Part shown: positions 59,701-64,000 of the stretch, one piece after another
Numbering within the stretch: position 1 is the first letter of the stretch
How the letters are laid out: every line of letters starts with the position of its first letter
Assembly (NCBI RefSeq): GCF_052116585.1
Contig: NZ_JBQKKT010000006.1
Location: 62,001-126,000, forward strand
Length of the DNA stretch: 64,000 bases
Direction of reading: 5' to 3'
DNA from: Luteococcus sp052116585
GTDB lineage: Bacteria; Actinomycetota; Actinomycetes; Propionibacteriales; Propionibacteriaceae
Program-made: the position numbers and the translations under genes
Notes under the pieces: generated by a model
Database searches by the model: none
Told to the model about the DNA's origin: nothing
Seen by the model: the letters and a program-made list of their open reading frames with translations, nothing else

Positions 59701-60018
59701 GAAGACGCGGGCCTCGATGTGGTGCGTGCCGGGCTGGCCATTGGCCGTCGGGGGGCCCTCGTAGAAGGTCCACGGCTCTCCGTCGGCGGTCTTGGCCAAG
59801 GTCGCCTCGAAGGTCTTGTTGGCCTGCCAGAAGTCCAGGATCTCGTGCTCCATGGCCGGCAGGTCGATCTGGGCCGGGACTGCCTTGTAGGCAAGGGGGG
59901 ACGACCCCCCTTGAACCCCCCGCGCTCCGCGCCCTGCGCCCTGCTGCTCCTGCGTCGCAGCACGCCCACTGGGCTCCGCACCGGGATTGTCGGGGGTGCT
60001 CGTCGTATCGGTGCTCAT
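56755..60018 (-). CDS. ileS: Isoleucyl-tRNA synthetase
   Basis: A 1087-residue class I synthetase charging tRNA-Ile. The HIGH-type motif is PTANGQPGTHH (about 91), KMSKS is DGRKMSKHLGN (about 641), and the anticodon-binding part covers the last 300 residues. The start is ATG 60018, whose SD (AGAGGAA) is held in the T-box sequestering hairpin. Two peptide inserts, ARGVQGGSSPL near residues 32-42 and PGGTIPPNPPAL near 714-723, are translations of palindromic G6/C6 DNA elements and look like later additions. The N-terminal 40 residues are low-complexity. A strong terminator follows the gene. Confidence 0.95.
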   Translation of the reverse strand: MSTDTTSTPDNPGAEPSGRAATQEQQGAGRGARGVQGGSSPLAYKAVPAQIDLPAMEHEILDFWQANKTFEATLAKTADGEPWTFYEGPPTANGQPGTHHIEARVFKDVFPRFKTMQGRRVDRKAGWDCHGLPVELAVEKELGIDSKDQIEDFGVEAFNAKCRESVSRHVGQFAELTNRMGYWVNMDEAYWTMAPEYVDSEWWALKTIFDKGLLVEDFRVAPYCPNDQTALSDHELAQGYEDTVDTTVFARFPLTSGPWAGKADLAIWTTTPWTLVANVTVAAGADIDYCIARKEGETPVVIAVENVPTALGEEWIVAETFKGSEMEGWTYQRPFDAMEQPGKAFFVVLEDYVAVGEGTGLVHQAMAFGQDDYESNKRHGVEFVNPIGANGCFKEGTGFVSGLFFKKADPVIIDKLRETGLLLGTLDHEHPYPHCWRCHTPLMYYAMPSWYIRTTQRKDQLLAENEKTNWYPESIKHGRFGDWLENNIDWALSRSRYWGTPLPVWRNDEDPTKVVCVGSRAELSELAGDPSVATMDPHRPFVDDVTFTLPGHGGTYRRVPEVIDAWFDSGSMPFAQWGFPWVEGSKEKFEANYPADFICEATDQTRGWFYTLMAVNTLVFDQSSYKNVLCLGHILAEDGRKMSKHLGNILLPIPLMDKHGADAVRWFMAASGSPWAARRVGDGTITETVRKVLLTYWNTVAFHALYANANNFVPGGTIPPNPPALADRHVLDRWLTSATNKLVVDVTEALENFDTQHAGSRIATFVDELSNWYVRRSRRRFWDGDQSALTTLHETLEVLTRLMAPLVPFITERVWQDLFVAADPEASKSVHLADWPVADTSVIDEQLDKAMDMTKRLVELGRSARAEAKVKTRQPLARMLVPSYAHAQLDDSLVAEIAAELNINSIESFSSAGDVVDYSAKGNFRALGKRFAKQTPLVAKAIAEADAAKLAADLTANGTATVDFDGGTQVSADEVIISERPREGWSVVNEQGETVALDLQLTPELVQAGLARDAIRFVQETRKASGLEVSDRIHLQWAATGDLASAISTHQQLIADEVLATQMEAGVQGDDWKVEPELGLAVKVTRL
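57851..57877. repeat. G6/C6 palindromic element in ileS (copy 2)
   Basis: The pattern is G6-TTC-G6-ATCGTT-C6. It matches copy 1 at 59893-59921 in the opposite orientation and is translated as PGGTIPPNPPAL. Confidence 0.65.
59893..59921. repeat. G6/C6 palindromic element in ileS (copy 1)
   Basis: The pattern is AA-G6-ACGA-C6-TTGAA-C6. Read on the minus strand it matches copy 2 at 57851-57877 (G6-TTC..G6-TCGT-C6). It is translated as RGVQGGSSPL. Confidence 0.65.
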
Positions 60019-60021
60019 CGC

Positions 60022-60214
60022 ATTCCTCTTCGTCGTCTGGCCTGACGAAGGGACGAGGCATCCGGAGACTCTCCGGGCGACCCGCGGTACCACCCTCCTT
60101 GAACCCGTGCACGACGGATTCCACTCTTGCTCGCCGCAGCCGGGTCTAGTGGGTCGGTTCTCGACTGTTCTTCCGGCAGCTCCGGGGTGATGGCCCCATC
60201 ACGGCCTTGCGGTC
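60022..60214 (-). promoter_or_regulatory. T-box riboswitch of ileS (translational type)
   Basis: The minus-strand leader contains the T-box GGAGGGTGGTACCGCGGG (60081-60098), which pairs with the CCA end of uncharged tRNA. Near the 5' end GTGATGGGGCCATCAC holds candidate AUC specifier codons for Ile. Downstream, CTTCGTC (60044-60050) pairs with GACGAAG (60028-60034), which runs into the ileS SD, so this hairpin would hide the ribosome-binding site. Actinobacterial ileS leaders are known to act on translation in this way. A TAAGAT -10 at 60222-60227 places the start near 60214. Confidence 0.85.
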
Positions 60215-60227
60215 GTCGTCCATCTTA

Positions 60228-60404
60228 CAGGCCGTGTGCGCGGGGTTTCGCACCATTCCTGCCGCTGGCTCCTGGGTGGCGGGCCGGGAGTCCACTGTGC
60301 ACGTCGAATACGACCGGGCGCCCGGTGGAGCGCATGCCCAGTGAGCTTTCGACGTGCGGAGTCGGCGGGCATCCTGACGGGCTCGACCAAGAGCAGGGTC
60401 CGGC
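60228..60404. other. Intergenic region with no clear gene
   Basis: The region lies between the ileS promoter and the end of the ABC-type operon. No reading frame with an SD, tRNA or repeat stands out. It presumably carries the -35 side of the ileS promoter and the tail of the neighbouring transcript. Confidence 0.5.
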
Positions 60405-61013
60405 TCAGGACTGGGCGTGGGCCAAGGGCCGATGGGGATCGACGGCAATGGCGAAGACGACGGCTGCACCCGCTACAAACAGCGCAACCAGACCCCATAC
60501 CGAGGTGTGCTGATGCACCATGCCGTAGCGGTTGGAGAAGCCCTGGAATCCCATCAGCCCGGCAAGCCCATCCCAGAACATGAGCAGGACTGCCCCCGCC
60601 CCGGCAGAAAGGACCAGCCCCGATGCCCCCCACCGACGTGTCGTCAGGATGGTGGAGGCCACCAGGACACTGCTCAAGAAGAGTTCGAAGTGGAGCGCAC
60701 CCCACTGCGCACCAGAGCTGTGCCACAGCCACGCGCAGAGGATCGTCGATCCCAAGACGAAGATGCTGTTCACCGCGACGTCGACCTGTGGCCCTCGCAA
60801 GGTCGTGGAGCGTATCTCACCCAATGGGGGCACAGTGCAGATCCCCAGGAGCGCAGGGGTGAAGGCAATGAACATCTCTTGGGCAATGCGAATGCCGTCT
60901 GCCCCGGGAATGCTCAGCGGCTGCCGGAAGAGGCTGGCGAGCAGGATGACGAGTCCGAGACCGATGCAGAACTGCGGGATCCGGTGCAGGCGCAGCACCA
61001 CCTCGACGCTCAT
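60405..61013 (-). CDS. Unknown membrane protein (ABC-operon, last gene)
   Basis: A 202-residue protein with about six membrane helices (CIGLGLVILLASLF near the start, to ALFVAGAAVVFAIAV). It has no recognised family signature beyond an ABC-2-like permease layout. The ATG overlaps the preceding gene by 4 bp (ATGA). It probably forms the membrane part of an exporter together with the 267-residue protein and the ATPase. No ATP-binding or catalytic motif is seen. The transported molecule is probably the secreted product or its immunity ligand; this is inference. Confidence 0.65.
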   Translation of the reverse strand: MSVEVVLRLHRIPQFCIGLGLVILLASLFRQPLSIPGADGIRIAQEMFIAFTPALLGICTVPPLGEIRSTTLRGPQVDVAVNSIFVLGSTILCAWLWHSSGAQWGALHFELFLSSVLVASTILTTRRWGASGLVLSAGAGAVLLMFWDGLAGLMGFQGFSNRYGMVHQHTSVWGLVALFVAGAAVVFAIAVDPHRPLAHAQS

Positions 61014-61813
61014 CTGATCTCCTCGTAGGTGTCCACTGCCTGACGCGCCACGAAGGGCTCGAAGACGGCGCCAATCCCCACGAAGCAGCAGATCGCCACC
61101 ATCCACCAGAAGTGTCGACGCAGTGCCCTGATCGGCACCCGTCGCCTCTGCAGGCACAAGCACCCGACCGCCATCAGGATGTTGGCCGCGACCGTCGCCG
61201 CCAAATGACCGGGAATCGGGCGGTAGCCGGTCATGAACCAGCCGGCCGCCTCCGTGGCCAACAGCTCCGGATAGCCTTCGGCGTAGAAGACGTTCTGCGA
61301 GAGGAAGATCGCGATCGCCGTCACCGGCACGGCCCAGGGGTCCTTCCAGTACTCCCCGATCACACCTCCCAGGCACACTGCTGCCAGCAGTGCCGCCGGG
61401 CCCGTCAGGAGCTGCCAGGGGAGGGTGACCCCGGTCGCATCCGCATGGCCAATGACGCACAGCGCGCTCCCCAAGGCCAAGGTGACTGCCTGAACGGCAA
61501 CTCCCATGAGGTATACCGCGGCGAGGATGTCCAGACGACTGCGCGGCGCCCGGGCCAGGCCCCCTACCAGCGCATCAACCGGGTCACGCCAGGCGCGGTG
61601 GATCAACAGGACCACCGTTGCCGCGGCCACCGGTGACAGCAGCAGCGTCCCTCCACTCCACAGCGAGAGCATCCAGGACCAGTCCAGGGCCCAGGCCGGA
61701 AGGGAGGTGCTGTCGACCGACTGGGCGTTGAGCATGCAGAAGACCTGCACAGCCAGCATCGCGGGCACCAGGAACTTCCAGCTGGCCCGCGTCCACATCT
61801 GGATGCCCATCAT
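61010..61813 (-). CDS. Unknown membrane protein (ABC-operon)
   Basis: A 267-residue protein with six to seven membrane helices (for example GTLLLSPVAAATVVLLI and LDILAAVYLMGVAVQAVTLALG). Its layout and its neighbours (ATPase upstream, second membrane protein downstream) suggest an ABC-type exporter or bacteriocin-immunity permease. The ATG at 61813 overlaps the stop of the ATPase gene (ATGA). I do not recognise a specific family. A YWKDPWAVP segment sits in the middle. Confidence 0.65.
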   Translation of the reverse strand: MMGIQMWTRASWKFLVPAMLAVQVFCMLNAQSVDSTSLPAWALDWSWMLSLWSGGTLLLSPVAAATVVLLIHRAWRDPVDALVGGLARAPRSRLDILAAVYLMGVAVQAVTLALGSALCVIGHADATGVTLPWQLLTGPAALLAAVCLGGVIGEYWKDPWAVPVTAIAIFLSQNVFYAEGYPELLATEAAGWFMTGYRPIPGHLAATVAANILMAVGCLCLQRRRVPIRALRRHFWWMVAICCFVGIGAVFEPFVARQAVDTYEEIR

Positions 61814-62526
61814 GGCCGGTCGTCCGTGTCCGGAATGAGGTCGAGGAGCCACGAGGGGTTGCCGCTGTCCGGGGGCAAGCCGTCATGGACGATCAGTCCG
61901 CGATCAAGGACGATGACGCGGTCGGTGAGTTCCACCACGTCCTCCAGCAAGTGGCTCGACAAGATCACCAGCTTTGCCGAGGTCTTCTTCAACAGCTCCA
62001 CCATGGTGGCGCGCTGCCGTGGGTCAAGCCCGGTGCTCGGCTCATCAAGCAGGAGGATCGTCGGTTCGCAGGCCAGTGCTTGGGCCAGCCAGGCGCGGCG
62101 CACCATCCCCCCCGACAGGCTGTTCATCGGCGCCTGCGCAGCCTGGGTGAGATTCACCTGCTGGATGGCACGGTCGGCCCGCTGGCGTGCTTCCTTGCGC
62201 GAGAATCCTCGCAGCCACGTGAGGTAGGCGACGAAGTCCACCACGGACACCCTGCCGGGTGCCGTCGGGGTCTGGGGCATCCACGCCACCTGCCCCAGGG
62301 CCTTGCGGCGGTCACGGGACGCATAGAGGTCCCGACCGTCGATGCGCACGGTGCCCGTCGTCGGCGGCAGGGCACCAGCAATCATGCGCATCAGCGTCGA
62401 CTTGCCCGCCCCATTGGCGCCGACCAACCCCACGACGCCTTCATCGAGGCTGAGGTCCAAGGCATTGAGAGCGGGTGTCCCACCTCGGTAGACGTGGGAC
62501 ACCCCCTTGATCTCAAGCTCGGGCAC
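61810..62526 (-). CDS. ABC transporter ATP-binding protein
   Basis: A 238-residue ATPase. Walker A is GLVGANGAGKSTLMRMI (about 33), the signature NSLSGGMVRRAWLAQAL, Walker B ILLLDEPSTGLDP, and the H-loop SSHLLEDV. The GTG at 62526 is the best start; it overlaps the secreted-protein gene by 14 bp, and a TTG at 62553 is an alternative with poor spacing. It powers export with the two membrane proteins downstream. A hairpin, GTGTCCCAC (62475-62483) / GTGGGACAC (62494-62502), lies just inside the gene and could lower its expression. Confidence 0.88.
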   Translation of the reverse strand: MPELEIKGVSHVYRGGTPALNALDLSLDEGVVGLVGANGAGKSTLMRMIAGALPPTTGTVRIDGRDLYASRDRRKALGQVAWMPQTPTAPGRVSVVDFVAYLTWLRGFSRKEARQRADRAIQQVNLTQAAQAPMNSLSGGMVRRAWLAQALACEPTILLLDEPSTGLDPRQRATMVELLKKTSAKLVILSSHLLEDVVELTDRVIVLDRGLIVHDGLPPDSGNPSWLLDLIPDTDDRP

Positions 62527-62926
62527 CGGCCGACCAGCCGCTGCACGTGTCAACCTTCAGTCGACGGTCCACACAGGTCTTCCCCTTGGCGGACCAAGGC
62601 CCTGCCGTTGGGGCAGAGAACTTGCCCGACCGTGAGACGGTCGTCCACGAGGTCGAAGTCGAATTGCTGGACCGAACCTTGATGGAGTTCTTGGCCGACC
62701 AGAAGTAGCCCTCTGTGTAGCCTGGGCGACCGTTGCTGGCGCTCATCTTCACCGAAGAATCGTTCTTGGCTGTGGTGAAAGCGACGGTCAGGGTCCCCTT
62801 GCCACTGGCAGTGACCCCGTCTGCCGTCGCAGTCTGGGTTCCGTAGGTTGCAGCCCACGCATTCGGTGCAAGGCAGGCGAGTCCGGCGAGGACCACACAG
62901 CTACGGCCGAGGTTTCGAGCAAACAT
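62513..62926 (-). CDS. Small secreted two-cysteine protein
   Basis: A 137-residue exported protein of unknown family. The signal peptide is VVLAGLACLAPNAWA (about 11-25, AWA cleavage), leaving about 112 residues rich in Ser, Thr and Lys. Only two Cys remain after cleavage (KTCVDRRLKVDTCSGW), so one disulfide is likely. The ATG at 62926 has SD GGGAG. It is the first gene of an overlapping operon with an ABC ATPase and two membrane proteins, a layout typical of bacteriocin or exported-factor cassettes. It lacks lactococcin 972 signatures. Antagonistic or signalling use is a hypothesis. Confidence 0.7.
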   Translation of the reverse strand: MFARNLGRSCVVLAGLACLAPNAWAATYGTQTATADGVTASGKGTLTVAFTTAKNDSSVKMSASNGRPGYTEGYFWSAKNSIKVRSSNSTSTSWTTVSRSGKFSAPTAGPWSAKGKTCVDRRLKVDTCSGWSAGARA

Positions 62927-63047
62927 CTTGCTCCCTTTCGTCATGCCCCCCTCGTTGGAGAGCAGCTGAAAATCTAACAGACAAAGGATTCACAAGGGTA
63001 CAGGGGTGGTGGTTCCGATCGAAGAAGTTTCATCTCGTGGAGGACTC

Positions 63048-64000
63048 TCAGACAGCGCGCTCGCGGGGGCGGCGCCGCATGCGGTGGTGCAGGACGCCCA
63101 TCATCAGGGTTCCGGCCACGGCGCAGCCCGCACCGACCAGCAGCGCGCCGCGATAGCCCATCGGCTCCACCAGGGCACCCAGCACGAAGGGGCCGATCCC
63201 GGTGCCGGCGTCGACCAGCAGGAAGTAGCTGGAGACGCCCAGGCTTGCCCGGGCCGAGCCCACCAGGTTGATCGCCACCGTCTGACCGGCAGGCACCAGC
63301 GTTCCGTAGCCCAGGCCGAGAACCGCACCACCCAGCAGCAACACGAGCCCGTTGGGCGACCAGATGGTGAGCAGCAGACCGGCGATCATCGCGCCGATGA
63401 TGGGCAGCATGATCACCGTGTCCCCCAGCCGGTCCTGCAGCATGCCCGCCACCGGTCGGGAGAAGACGATCACCACCGCGTAGACCAGGAAGTAGAGGCC
63501 GCCGGCCTTCTCCAGGCCGATGGAACGCGCATAGGGCATCAGCAGGGTGAGGATGGTGCCGAAGGGCATGGCACAGGCTGCCACCACGAGGCCGATCGGG
63601 AGCACCGACGGGGCGACGTAGTCCGCCAGCGAGCTCTTCGTGCCCTGCTTGGCTGCAGGACGGCCCGACATGTCGCCGACGACCACCAGCGACATCACCA
63701 CGGTCAACAGGGCAAAGCCCACCGACAGCCAGAAGACGCCCTGCTGACCCAAACCGCTGGCCTGCACCACATTGCCGACGAAGGGCCCCACCCCCGTGGC
63801 CAGCGCCAGGCCCAGGCTGAACCAGCCCGATCCCTCACCGCGTCGCTCGATCGGCACCCGCGCGAGGGTGGTTCCCGTCAGTGCGGTGGCGGCCACCCCG
63901 AAGCTGATGCCATGGACGAAGCGCAGCGCCAGCAGGAGCAGCACGGAGTGCGACCACGGGTACAGCAGGCTGCCAGCCAGCATGGCCAGCGCGCTGCCCA
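63048..64000 (-). CDS. MFS transporter, N-terminus outside window
   Basis: The C-terminal 317 residues of a major facilitator transporter; the frame is open at the right edge, so the first two or three helices are missing. About nine helices are present, with the typical intracellular loop after the sixth (PAAKQGTKSSLAD). RFVHGISFGVAATAL and GVGPFVGNVV suggest a drug-efflux-like member. No substrate can be assigned. It is on the same strand as the secreted-protein operon but upstream of it, with a gap of about 120 bp, and it could be co-transcribed with it. Confidence 0.82.
   Translation of the reverse strand, partial: GSALAMLAGSLLYPWSHSVLLLLALRFVHGISFGVAATALTGTTLARVPIERRGEGSGWFSLGLALATGVGPFVGNVVQASGLGQQGVFWLSVGFALLTVVMSLVVVGDMSGRPAAKQGTKSSLADYVAPSVLPIGLVVAACAMPFGTILTLLMPYARSIGLEKAGGLYFLVYAVVIVFSRPVAGMLQDRLGDTVIMLPIIGAMIAGLLLTIWSPNGLVLLLGGAVLGLGYGTLVPAGQTVAINLVGSARASLGVSSYFLLVDAGTGIGPFVLGALVEPMGYRGALLVGAGCAVAGTLMMGVLHHRMRRRPRERAV

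Noticed and set aside
62513..62926. Lactococcin 972-family bacteriocin
   Set aside because: The signal peptide and ABC neighbours fit, but the usual Gly/Trp/Tyr-rich C-terminal pattern is missing.

Overview
The window is high-GC, densely packed DNA with many GTG starts and 1-4 bp gene overlaps. It carries a WhiB regulator, a Crp/GlxR-type regulator, a DUF4244/Tad pilus locus with Ssd, a topA with a Lys/Ala-rich tail and a translational T-box in front of ileS. This points to an actinobacterium. A Propionibacteriaceae-like member of Propionibacteriales is my best guess, but that placement is inference. From about 18 to 49 kb the gene order resembles the mycobacterial Rv3644c-Rv3683 region: holB, topA, MrfA-like helicase, tad/ssd, NUDIX-TlpA-nth, crp, DUF4177-RidA, whiB, ponA2 and metallophosphoesterase.

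Layout. 0-1.7 kb: the end of a tyrosine integrase, a small RHH-like protein and tRNA-Thr(CGU), probably the border of an integrated element lying to the left. 1.8-5.4 kb: a PLD-helicase-DUF3427 protein followed by a GIY-YIG protein, a possible nucleic-acid-processing or defence pair. 5.4-11.8 kb: MerR/TipAS regulator with a frameshifted VOC protein, PadR-DUF2812 pair with a clear operator, AspC/TyrB-type aminotransferase, PfkB kinase and an unknown membrane protein. 11.8-18.2 kb (minus): secreted TAP-like peptidase, RicT/PSP1 protein, Na/Pi cotransporter, membrane-anchored PstS and DoxX. 18.4-24.7 kb (minus): holB, tmk, CYTH protein, topA. 24.9-31.2 kb: methyltransferase, MrfA-like helicase, AAA ATPase and YceI protein with a repeat tail. 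31.3-36.4 kb (minus): tad/flp pilus genes. 36.5-41.1 kb: methyltransferase, nhaA, holin-like membrane protein, GH13 glucosidase. 41.1-49.3 kb: NUDIX-TlpA-nth, crp, DUF4177-RidA, whiB, ponA2-type PBP, phosphoesterase, tRNA-Pro(CGG).

49.2-50.0 kb holds the most striking signal. An AT-rich leader with a good sigma-A promoter is followed by three consecutive hairpins. Each displays the same C-rich loop (CCCCCGAG), and a terminator hairpin closes the series. It looks like an expanded relative of the actinobacterial 6C small RNA. 50.0-56.6 kb: murJ overlapping lysC, DUF1707 protein, small acetyltransferase, Gfo/Idh/MocA oxidoreductase, secreted FG-GAP protein. 56.7-60.2 kb: ileS with a T-box leader and two translated G6/C6 palindromic elements. 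60.4-62.9 kb: a secreted two-cysteine protein in an overlapping operon with an ABC ATPase and two membrane proteins. 63.0-64.0 kb: an MFS transporter cut by the window edge.

Recurrent non-coding features are a CCCTCGAC(A/G)(A/G)GCTCGGG palindromic repeat (one copy is translated inside the aminotransferase), many strong hairpin terminators, and a -10 motif close to TAGNCT placed 6-7 nt before start codons, which suggests frequent leaderless transcripts.
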